DNA of 64,000 bases from positions 4,004,001 through 4,068,000 of the forward strand of contig JAYJMM010000036.1 of NCBI GenBank assembly GCA_037349105.1. The letters are read 5' to 3'. Each line of letters begins with the position of its first letter. Position 1 is the first letter of the stretch. The notes under the pieces were generated by a model. The model saw nothing but the letters and a program-made list of their open reading frames with translations. It was not told where the DNA came from and did no database searches. Below, piece by piece: positions 53,585 through 63,142 of this stretch. This DNA is from Limnomonas spitsbergensis. Its lineage: Eukaryota; Chlorophyta; Chlorophyceae; Chlamydomonadales. Made by a program: the position numbers and the translations under genes.

Positions 53585-53656
53585 GGACAGTTAGGTTGGG
53601 CCCCCACGCGGCCGAGCCTATTTGAGCAGGGCCCAGAGGGGTAATGTCATTGACAT
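53585..53656 (+). repeat. LINE B 3' tail
   Basis: GACAGTTAGGTTGGGCCCCC, ACGCGGCCGAGCC, then ATTTGAGCAGGGCCCAGAGG and GGTAATGTCATTGACA, preceded by CTTTTCTTTTCTCCCAACGG. The tail holds a small GGTTGGG insertion. Confidence 0.8.
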
Positions 53657-54589
53657 TTTGTTGATGATGTAGGGTTGGGGTTTTGCCCCCCTCGGTGGAA
53701 TTCAGCATTGTTGCATTTTTGAAGCGACCATATGGTGCTGAAAAGCTGAGGGAGGAATACTGCTAGTAGGTTACAGTACTACATTTAAAAAACATGAGTA
53801 ACATGTCCTGACCACTAGTATCGACTGTGCTGATTGCAAATAGCTTTTTCATTCGATTTTCATCATCATGCAAATTAAATTGAAGTGGGCAATTTCCCGT
53901 CAAATTGCACTTCATTTTAATGATCACGTGGTCAATCTATGTGGCATGCAGCTAAGATACATTCATTCGCTATGTACAGCGATGACGAAATAGCTTGCTT
54001 GGCAGACAAATTATGATGCCTGAACCTTAGTCTGGAGAGAGTTTGCGACGTTGCACCTCCAGCCCTACTACTCAAAATGTATAGCGTCATAAACTTATGG
54101 ACAACCTCGCTCGAGTCTCCAATAGATCACACCCAACGGGGGACAAACAACAACTTGAGTTGCTGAAGTTTCTACAGTAATTACAGTTCGGATTTTTTGC
54201 ATTTGGCTGTTTCATCTTCATCGTTGAAGTAGTGAAGGCGGCGGATTGGCGGCATTCATGCATATGCTGACAGGGCCAACAGAAGTTGCAGCTGTGATAT
54301 TGAGTGGCAGGGGGTCATAGCGCATCTCCTTGCAGGGAGGGCTGAGACGGCGTTTTGCTATCTCGGCGTTTTGAAGGCTCGGATCATCGCTATCTCGAAG
54401 GCCCGGATCATGGCGGCGTGTTGGGGCTTAATACCCGCTGGCCGGGGAAGAGCAGTTGGTTCCCTGAGCCAGCACTGCCTTTGGGTCTGCCACCCATTCA
54501 ATTGGAGAGCAGAACACGGGGCCTGCACGATAAAGAGGGAGGGTTCAGGCCAGCATGATTCAAAATTTTCTTCTTCCACTCTTCTTCCC

Positions 54590-54690
54590 GTTCGCTTTGC
54601 CAGGCCTTATCAAAGAAGAAAAGCTTAAGGGGTAAGGATGGGGCAAACCCACTGGGCCCTGCTTAATAATGCTTAGCCGCGTGGGGCTGG
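54590..54690 (-). repeat. LINE B 3' tail, reversed and diverged
   Basis: The minus strand has CCCCACGCGGCTAAGC, then ATTATTAAGCAGGGCCCAGT and GGG. The TGTAACG end is lost. Confidence 0.6.
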
Positions 54691-54968
54691 TCGGGGATGA
54701 GCAAGCTCAAGAAAGCCTATGGGCGATGTCAGATGTGCATACACTGTGACAGCAACAACATGAGTATCATAATCGCTTCAACGCCTTAACGCCCCCCCCC
54801 CAGTCGAGGGGAAAACATTCTTTGACAGTCTGACGAAATATGACTAGGTTTTATCTTATGGGCAAGGGCCTAGGGTAGGAAGCAGTGCTCATTTTAAGGT
54901 TTTAGACAAAGCTTCATTATGTAGTGCCTCTTTTTTTCGACTTTCTAAAAGCTCAGATTTATAGTGAA

Positions 54969-55059
54969 CCGAGGCGAAGCCTCGGTGGGGGGGGTGGGGG
55001 GGGCGCCATGGGGTCCGGGGGCCATCCCCCGGTGGGGGTTCGGGGGCGAAGCCCCCGAA
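54969..55059. repeat. Cluster of three perfect GC-rich palindromes
   Basis: CCGAGGC-GAA-GCCTCGG (54969-54985), CCGGGGG-CCAT-CCCCCGG (55015-55032) and TTCGGGGGC-GAA-GCCCCCGAA (55039-55059) are each perfectly self-complementary apart from 3-4 loop bases. Two share a GAA triloop with different stems. Such hairpins are common in organelle genomes of some green algae, so an organelle-derived insertion is possible. Confidence 0.8.
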
Positions 55060-55224
55060 GTTCAGAAACCATCTATCGTGAAACATAGTTTTCCTTCATT
55101 GAAATGCGTTATATTCAGTGTTCAGGTAGGGTCACACCAACGTTGGGGCATAAGGTCACTTATTCAGCTGTTTAGTGCCAATTATTCCCAGCTGCTACAA
55201 AATTATGCAATCATTCCTACTGCC

Positions 55225-55587
55225 CTACTGGACCTTCCTGCGTTCCTTCTGCTCTAGCCAGGCTTCTTTGCGTGCAGCACCGGATTCGAAGCCTGCTACA
55301 AAGGTCTGTCTAGCTGCCGTCTTGACCTTGAACTCCGCTAGATTCTTCTGATGGCGGTCTGTTCGTTCGTGCTTGAAGATTGTGCCCTTCAAAGTCCCGC
55401 TGTTCACGTTGCAGAACTTGCATTGCCACATGTACTTGTTCAAGCTGTCGTTAAAACCGCGATCAATCAGCCACTCCCTTCGCGAATCACCGTCTTCGAA
55501 GTAAGATTCTTGGAAGGCATTCGTCCCACAGCCTTTAACTGTTCTCCAAGCGCCATCGCTATGGCCTTTCAAAGCTTTATCAGACAT
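55225..55587 (-). CDS. Small C2H2/BED-like zinc-finger ORF, possibly transposase-derived
   Basis: A single uninterrupted frame of 120 residues starts with an ATG (MSDKALKGHSDGAWRTVKG). Residues about 50-80 form a putative zinc finger: MWQCKFCNVNSG, then C-x2-C-x13-H-x5-H ending FKHERTDRH. This spacing is typical of BED and U1-type fingers at the N-termini of DNA transposon proteins. The basic C-terminus (AARKEAWLEQKERRKVQ) follows. No catalytic domain is visible downstream. A second frame on the same strand (55687-55968, MPYTGRKKTLWLRRVVKGY) starts inside repeat E just upstream, so both may be parts of one degenerate element. A domesticated small protein is the alternative. Confidence 0.45.
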   Translation of the reverse strand: MSDKALKGHSDGAWRTVKGCGTNAFQESYFEDGDSRREWLIDRGFNDSLNKYMWQCKFCNVNSGTLKGTIFKHERTDRHQKNLAEFKVKTAARQTFVAGFESGAARKEAWLEQKERRKVQ

Positions 55588-55954
55588 TGAGCCCCTAGCG
55601 TCGGAGTGGCAGTTTGAGAAGCAATCTCGGCAGTCACAAGTGAAAAATGAGAAAACCTAGGTTTCATCATGCCGGCCAGTGTCGATTTACCCCCTATTTA
55701 TCGTGGTTCTTCTTCTCATACACATATCATCCTTCTGGGAACCGCAGGCTTCCTCTTTCGTCCTGCCGATAAAATCCTCAGCATGCTCGGTATCTCCAAA
55801 CACGACATCTCCTCCGTCCTCAGCCGTCTCACGAAGCCTACCATACGCTGCCATATAAACATCCTTCGTCAGCGACGCCATCTGGAAAACTCCCCTGCCC
55901 ATTATTGTCCGGTACCCCTTGACGACCCTCCTTAACCACAAAGTTTTTTTTCTC

Positions 55955-56025
55955 CCGGTGTACGGCATTTAAAATCCCGTATTCCTCAAGCCACGCTCAG
56001 GCGTTTTCTTTCTTTCTTTCTATAT
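55955..56025 (+). repeat. Dispersed repeat family E, copy 2
   Basis: Nearly identical to 22926-22998 over about 66 bp and ends in the same TTTC microsatellite. Read on the minus strand it supplies the first codons (MPYTG) of the 93-residue frame 55687-55968. Confidence 0.82.
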
Positions 56026-56107
56026 CGTGCCTTAAAATAACCACTGGTAGGAAGGGTACAAAGCTGGGCTCCTCTCACAGCCATTAACCTCCCTTCATTC
56101 ATGTCCC

Positions 56108-57799
56108 TTAAGCCGTAAGAAGATCCCAAACCGAGTCCTGGACATTAAAACGACAGGACACCACGCGCAAGCCAGCCTTCCCCTCATGCTCATCCCTATC
56201 GTGACACGTGCACGCACCGTTCTCGACGATGAGCATGAAGGCCGTCATGACCGACTGCCCGTCTGGGCTGGCTGAAGGTGTCCTCACGTTCCACGATTGC
56301 GGGGCAGCCCCCCAGACAATGCCGGGCACGCCGGCCGGGTCCGTCATGTTCATGCCCTCGCCGATAACGCCCTCAGAGTTCCACCAGTGCATGTTGAAGC
56401 GGTTGTCCCCCAGGGTAGCGTTGTTGCGGTACAGGTCGCCAGGTGCGGTACAGTTGCCTGATACGTGTACACAAAAGAGCAAGGTTGGAAGGTAGGTTCA
56501 AGGTGGCCTTGCTGCAGAACATGTTGCCAGGTAGGTGCGGCACAGCCGCTTGATGTGTGCGCAAGTGGGGCACACTCTGGGCTAGGTTGGGGGTCCATAT
56601 CGAAGCGCTGCTCACAGCAACCATGTTCAGGCGACAGCATTCAGGGTCCAGGGTTGCTTCCATTTCAGAGCAGGCGTGGGTGTAGGTTTGAAGGTGATTT
56701 AGCAGCCATAGGGTTCAGGTATTGAGGACGCACGAGTAGGGTTCATATTTTGGGAGGAAAGAGCTTGAGGGTCGAAGGCTGCAAGGGAGCTCGCTTGTTG
56801 TAGGTGTCTCAGGCCTTCTGGTGGCTGTCAGGTTCCTGTCGAGTCATCAGCTTTCAAACAACCCACAGAACTTCAAATGTCCTTATCCAGTATGAGCTGT
56901 CGTAACATCCTGCTGATAGTACACTGAGAGTCTGCGACCAGCATAGCGCTCTGTTGAGCTCACCAGTGAACGCAAAGCCAAAGACGGTCTTGTCGGCGTT
57001 CCCATAGGGCGTCGTGACCAGCTTGGTGGTGGTCCTGGTCTTGTTGCGGTGCCTCATGATCCTGTAGACTTCAACGGTGGTCTCGCTCTTGGTCTCGGAG
57101 AAGCTCAGGAACGGGAACAGGCCGGAGTTGAGGCTGTCAGTACAGTTGCTGGTGAGGTAGCTGTACACGCTGACTGTACCAGTGACCGAAATGTTGGCTG
57201 TCGGCGGGAAGAAGGGCAGTTTGAAGGATTGATACACCGCAGTCGTATTCAGGACCTGCAGGGATACGAGGCAGCAGGGGGCACAGCATGGTTGTGGAGG
57301 GTGTAGCAAATGCCATGTCTATCATGTCTCTTGCCTTTTGCTATGATAATGGGAAGGTTTCTCTCTACAAGCAATTATTTAGAAGCAAGAATGGGTGCCG
57401 GCGAGTTTCTCTTGTGCTAATCAAATGGTATAGGGTACCCAGCCGACAAGACACTTTGTAAAGCCTGCACAAGAGGCAGCTGTCCAAGTGTCCAAATGCC
57501 TGGCTTGCTTTGGCAGCTTGGAATGAATAGCTGGCCTTGCCGCCCACATTGCATAGAATGCCAGGTTGGCCCCCACAAGCTTATGTTTCTTCCATGAGGG
57601 TTCAGGGTTCAGGGTATAAGGCATGACATCCAGTGCAGTTGCAGTGTGACCACACATGCTGCTTTACCTCCCATTTGTTGACCACTCCGACAAGGACGCT
57701 GGTGTAGGGGCGCGTGGCCGCAGATGTGACCACTGTAGGACCGCAAGTTGGGAAGGTGAGTGCAGTCAGTGCGCAGTTGGTGACAGGGAGGGACAAGGT
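56108..57799 (-). CDS. 3' part of a gene for an unrecognised, probably glycosylated protein
   Basis: Three exons join in phase: 57668-57799, 56964-57255 and 56108-56457, giving about 257 residues to the stop. Upstream exons were not found, so the N-terminus and any signal peptide are missing. Seven N-x-S/T sequons (NTT, NIS, NCT, NKT, NCT, NAT, NMT), many Thr/Ser/Val stretches (TGTVSVYSYLTSNCTD) and scattered Cys suggest an extracellular or lumenal protein. The last exon contains FNMHWWNSEGV and PAGVPGIVWGAAPQSWNVRT, and ends FNVQDSVWDLLTA. I do not recognise the family; it lacks obvious pherophorin features. The acceptor of the last exon has a diverged duplicate about 95 bp upstream. Confidence 0.6.
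56480..56580 (-). repeat. Diverged duplicate of the last-exon acceptor region
   Basis: The sense strand at about 56550-56500 reads CACACATCAAGCGGCTGTGC, CGCACCTACCTGGCAAC and CAGCAAGGCCACCTTG. This parallels the true exon start CACGTATCAGGCAACTGTAC, CGCACCTGGCGACCTGT and CGCAACAACGCTACCCTGG at 56468-56400. Spacing is about 95 bp. Confidence 0.65.
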
Positions 57800-59194
57800 C
57801 TGATGCACAAGGCTTTGGTAGATGCAAGTATGAACTAGACTGATGTGGCAAGCAGATGGGTATCGTGTCTTAAAGAAACGCCGGGTTGTGCGGCTTTAGG
57901 CAGGGTCACCATGCTCGGGAACAAATTATGTTTCTGGAAGCTTCTGCCATGTGCCATCAGGACTGAGCCTCTCGATGTTTTGCTATCTTCACATCACTGT
58001 GGCCGTTGCTAGCCGGGGTGAAGTATGCAACGTGTGCAACTTTTGCAGCAGGAGTGCATGCAGCAGCCTTTGCAAAGGCGACCTACCAAAGGCCTTTTAA
58101 AAAGTTTTTGAAACGGCGCCCATACACGGTACAGTTTCACACTTTATGAACTGTAGCGAGAAATATATCCATTGAATCAACAACTAGCCGATAAACCAAT
58201 ACAAAACAAAGCTTTCGAACGCAAGGAAATGTTGAGGGACGATGCAGGGAGATTTTCTCTGCGCATGCGGCGGCGTGCGTCCACGGGTACGCACGACGGA
58301 CTTCATTACTCATGCTAGCAAGAATGTAGAACCAGAATGCTATCACATGGTATGGCATGATCGCACTGACCTAGGGGCACGTTATTGTTCAGGGTCCACC
58401 GGTGCAAGCCACCCCTGCGATCAGGGTACGGCGGATTCAGAATTTCGGAAATTTAGACGCCGGGCTGAATCAAGAATCAAGGGGAATCCCTAGCATCTGT
58501 CAGACACCCATTCATTTTAAGCACGTTTTCATTGGGTGACACTTCCAAGAAATTTCGACAGTTGAAATTGCGGCCGATGATTGCATGTACGATATGTGGT
58601 GCAGCACGCGCACATCATCAGATACGTTTTTCCACGACACGGCACCGGGTTGCATCCATGGCTATCGTTGCAGGGGCAGAGCAGCTATGAGCAACAAACC
58701 GGGCAACCGTACACATTGTGTAGTTGCATGCATGCGAGCAACGGCATCTGTGCTTACCCATGTGCCTGCGCAACCTCCCAACAGGTGGCCGTGACAGCTA
58801 TCAAAACGAGGCATCCGAAGAAGTTCATCTGACTGGCTGTGCGATCGAGTTGCCTTCGAACAATCGGATGTGATAACTGAAGGAAAGGCGCAGTGATTGA
58901 GAATGTGAAAGCTTTTGTCGGGGGTATATATCGTATCTGGCGTGTGCCGTTTGTATGGTTTACTTCGGCCAGAATCCTGCGGACTTGACCCCGCGTGTAT
59001 GAATCACCTTCGGTGGTGAGGAGCGGCAGGCAGATCGAGGCTGCTAACGTGGATACAGTGTTGGATACATCTAGAAAAAATCGTGGGGATCTTTGCCACC
59101 TTTCCCGGGTTTCTTTTGGTGTCTTTACTTTTCTTGAACCCTTCGCTCTTTTTCAGGGTTGTTTTCTTTCGGGTGCGAACAACCATCGGCGTGT

Positions 59195-59335
59195 CAGTGC
59201 GATAACGCACGGTATGCAACAACTTTTTCTAACACCAGCAGGTATCGAACTCGCGACCTCCGCTTGATCAGCATCGTCGGTGCTAGGCTGTTAGCGACTG
59301 ACACCAGTACGGCATTAGTCACGGTCGATTGGGTG
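59195..59335 (-). repeat. tRNA-like sequence, possible SINE head
   Basis: The minus strand contains TGGTGTCAGTCGCTAACAGC (A-box-like) and, about 50 bp later, GGTCGCGAGTTCGATACC (a good B-box). The spacing suits a tRNA or tRNA-derived SINE, but I could not fold a full cloverleaf with a clear acceptor stem. Confidence 0.4.
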
Positions 59336-59645
59336 GGTGGCGGGCGAGAGGTGTCATCGCCGCGCGGCCAAAAAGCTTCACGAATACACATCGCCTACAC
59401 CCGACGTTGAGTAAAATATAACCACATTGCTAAAGCGCTGCTTTCAATCGAGGCCGCACTTGCGGCATAACACTGCGTTGCCACCCAGGCCGTGCATGCC
59501 GAGCATCGCCACTCGTTTCGGTATGTAGCATGGGTGGTTGGCCGGCGAGAGATGTCATCGGCCCCCAATTCGCAGCGACTGCAGTAACTTTTCGAATACA
59601 TATCGCCTACACTCGACGTTGAGTGCATTAGAATCACAATGTCAA
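59325..59645 (+). repeat. About 200 bp direct duplication
   Basis: GGCGAGAGGTGTCATCG...CGAATACACATCGCCTACAC...CGACGTTGAGT at 59343-59410 recurs at 59543-59625 with few changes. Confidence 0.7.
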
Positions 59646-62600
59646 TGCGCATCTTTTGATCGCCTGCCCGGTGCCTGCTGAGCGTCGTGAGCCGTCCAGG
59701 CCGGCATAGTAGGTTCTGCTGCGCGTTTTTTTTTTTTTTTTTTTTTTTTTTTTAGTCACTTTTTTTTTCTAGGCACACTTTTTTTACAGTCTCCCATGAA
59801 GGAGATCCCTAACAAAAAATGGAACCACGCGCCGACATTCCCAACATGTTTCGCGTATTCACTCCTTGCGTTTAGACAAATACAGTGTAGTGGGCAAACA
59901 TAATAAAATGTATGGAGGGGATGCACAACCGTGCAGGTATGTTCCTGTCAATATGATGCATTGCTCCTCGTTCCTTTTTTTCTTGCTGCTGCTGTTCAAG
60001 TGATTCCCCTATCGTTTCCCATTCAATGAGGGCAAGTGCGTGTGGTGAGCTCTTGGGTGGATGGTATGAAGGCCGCAATGAGTGTGAGCAGCATTCAATG
60101 ATGCAACACCGACGGTACCTGAATTTGTTAGGTCATAATATCAACCCAACCGATCAATGAGTCCAGGTAACTGAAGGTCCATTTGGATGGGTCCATGCAT
60201 GCGATGAATCCAGCCAGATGAATCCATCCATTGCATATTTGCATGCGAGGAGTCCACAGGCACCCACCACTGACCGTTCGCTGAAAGTGTGGGATTCCCT
60301 TCAATACTTTCCCCGGGGCGATCGGGTGCTGCTTTCATTCTGCATGTTTACCGGTAGTTGAGTAGAGCAAGCAATGAATAGCGAACCAGGGTGGTAAGTA
60401 ACTGGTACCTAGCTAACTGCTAATATGTGAGTCTGCCCGACTGCCCCCCCCTCCCACTCCCCCAGCGGATGACCCAACTACTGTGAACAAGTAAAACCTA
60501 ACAGGTGCAAGCAAGCTTGGAACAGCAGATACGTCACCAGCCAGAAATTCTGGCCCAGAATGCTACCGCTGCCAGTGCCGACAGGGCGTCCGATGTGGCA
60601 TCATGGCTGGTTGTCGTGCCAGGTCCTCGTCCATGCCAGTTGGCTGGCCGTTTCAGCTATGGAACAATTTTAGCCGCTTGGATTGGCCCAGCCTATCCTT
60701 GCAGGTGCTAGTGGTATTAAAGCAACAGAGGCGGCATCCTGGCCAATTATTGAGTTGTCACAACACACTCTGCATTTTGACAAACCTACAAAAGGTCCTA
60801 GGCACTACTTGATGATACATGGTCAAACTACATGTTTTCTCCCGGCCACGGTTCAGATGGAATCAGCTCGCTTTTTCTCTCGGCAAAGGTGCAGTTGGAA
60901 TCAGCTTGCTACCAATGGTATTCTGGGTTGTGTTTCCTTCTTTCCTGCCCCCCCTCCACTCTCGCAACATCAAGAATCGCTTCGTTACCAACATTAGGGG
61001 TCGCCTGGTACCCTGGTTCCCTACATCCAGGGATAGGAGCTGCTGCCGCAGGCTCTTCCGTAGTCAGGTGTCACCCCAACAGCAGTTGCTGCTTGTACTG
61101 CAATAGCAGGAATTTTGACGGCGGTAGCAAGCAAGACAGCAGCAACAACAGGAGCGAGACCTGCGACCTTTTATTGCTCACGTCATAGCAGCTACTAATG
61201 CAGCTACGCTGTTTGAATCAATGATGGTCATCAGGTCATACGAACATCAGGGCTCGTTGTTGAAAAGGCACCCCCGATGCCAAAATGACATGCCAACATA
61301 GCATGCATGATGTATGGTTTTAATGCGTCAAACGTGTGCGTTGCAGATCGAAAGCGGTTGAAAATTTGACATGAGGAATGCAACGGTGTAGCTATCGTGC
61401 CAATCTTATGTCTAAAAAATATAGCAGATTTCTCAGGGAAATGATTGTTTTACCCCCCACACCAAGGCAGAAAAAATGAGACCAGATTATGAATGCTCTC
61501 TTCAAGCTCTACAACTTTGGGTGATGTTGGTACCGGTATATCATATTTTTTTGCCCCGCCCTACCCATCGCCTACCCCACCTATTCCGGATACTGACATA
61601 AGCCAGCAGCTAGCATCATGTGGAGTACGACTCGTACTCAGTGACACCAGCAATTAAGTGCAAAGGCATGCATGGTAGGTAGGGTGGGATAACGTGATAC
61701 CGTAGATTTGATTTGCCTTCCCTCGGGCATGAAAATACGTCTCTTTCAATTCTGCCCTCAAGGCAAATTATCGATAAAAACTCTTAATTTCTGACTGAAA
61801 ACGTGCGTCGACAATCGATAAGTAATATACCGTAAAACCACTTACGGTTCGCGCACCCCCAGAAACAAGTTTTTCCCGATGCGCACCCCAAAGAGAAATA
61901 AAAAAACGGTCGCGCAGCACCAATTATTTTGGACTTAATTGAATTTCACGCCGCGCAGGAACAGCTACAGGCACCTGACCGTCTCTTCGCGCATCGATTA
62001 CGGCGGAAACCTGAGTTCAACTACGCGCATCGCTGATTTTTGAATTAATATTACCGCGCAGCATGTCCTCGTACCGTACCCCGATAATTAATAAATTAAG
62101 AGCGAAGTCTAGGAGATTCTACGGTACCGTTTTCATGGATCCCTCAAACAACGTTAAAAGATATATTCATGGATCCCCCAAGCCACGAAAGTATGAGGGA
62201 AGTAAGGCAAAGCAAACTAAGGTAGTGGAACCGTTATCCCGCCTACTGTCCCCGCCCCTTCCACTCCTAGGCTCCTGTCCTCGATGAATCTGCCCATGCC
62301 TCCTCTTAATCTAAAACGTCCTTCACCATGTTGAGCGCCAGGTTTCCCACTTCTAATGCAAACATACGGCTGGGGTGGCTGCCATCTCGAAGGTAGGTGT
62401 GCGGTGTGAGCCACGAAGACATAGCCTGCGCAATGTTAAAAAAAACCCAGCCATCACTTACATGGGTGCCAGGTCATTTCATGTCATTTTGATGGTGAGT
62501 ACCGGTATGCAGCCTGAAGAAGCATTAAGGCCGATCCTACATGTACCGGTAAATAAATGTACAGAACGTTTCTGCCATCATTTTTATATTTTTTATTGAA

Positions 62601-63142
62601 CTCATTTCAAAAGCAGTCTGACACAGTAACAGTTACACTGGATTACAGGCATCTGGGTCCACAAAGAGGGGAATTCAGAGAAGCCGATGGAGCTACCAAG
62701 CTGTCCTCTAACGCAGCCGATTCCAATTTTCAGGGGATGCTCTTGCACATAACGGTACATGCTGAGCCTTAACCTAAGATACCATTCTACACTGTTCCAA
62801 TGTTCCCTGAACCCGCTTGACCCTAGAGGGCGTACTTTTCTTTCTTTCTAAGCTACGACACATTGCATTCACCTGCATGGGCTTCATTGTAGCCCCAGAT
62901 CGCTAACCAAGTCCCAAGATTCTGCCAAAATGGGCGGCTTCCTCCATCCACGCACTTGTATGCGTATCTGTTTATTTATTTATCCCCAGATCATGCAAAG
63001 GACTCCCAGCAGGAAATCTGTCCGCACTCATGAGCCTGTTGCCCCTAAACGCCTATACCGCCATAGGGCCTTCCTTACAGCTGCCAGGTCAACAGCCATG
63101 CTGACATTTCAGATCAAACTACTTAGGGTCGGTGCCATTAAA

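Larger units (their letters stand above)
52881..54960. other. Spacer without a recognised gene
   Basis: Contains a forward LINE B tail (53585-53656) and a reversed, diverged one (about 54590-54690). Apart from these I see nothing to annotate. Confidence 0.55.
57800..63142. other. Long spacer without a convincing gene
   Basis: Undiscovered 5' exons of the preceding minus-strand gene may lie at the lower end. I found no frame with matching composition. A possible plus-strand exon near 60505-60640 (an acceptor-like AACAG before ASLEQQIRHQPEILAQ) stands alone. Noted items are a tRNA-like stretch (59195-59335), a direct duplication (59325-59645) and a poly(T) run (about 59728-59752). Confidence 0.5.

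Noticed and set aside
60505..61190. Plus-strand frames with an acceptor-like start (ASLEQQIRHQPEILAQ)
   Set aside because: An isolated, short, unrecognised sequence without supporting neighbouring exons. Left as unassigned spacer.
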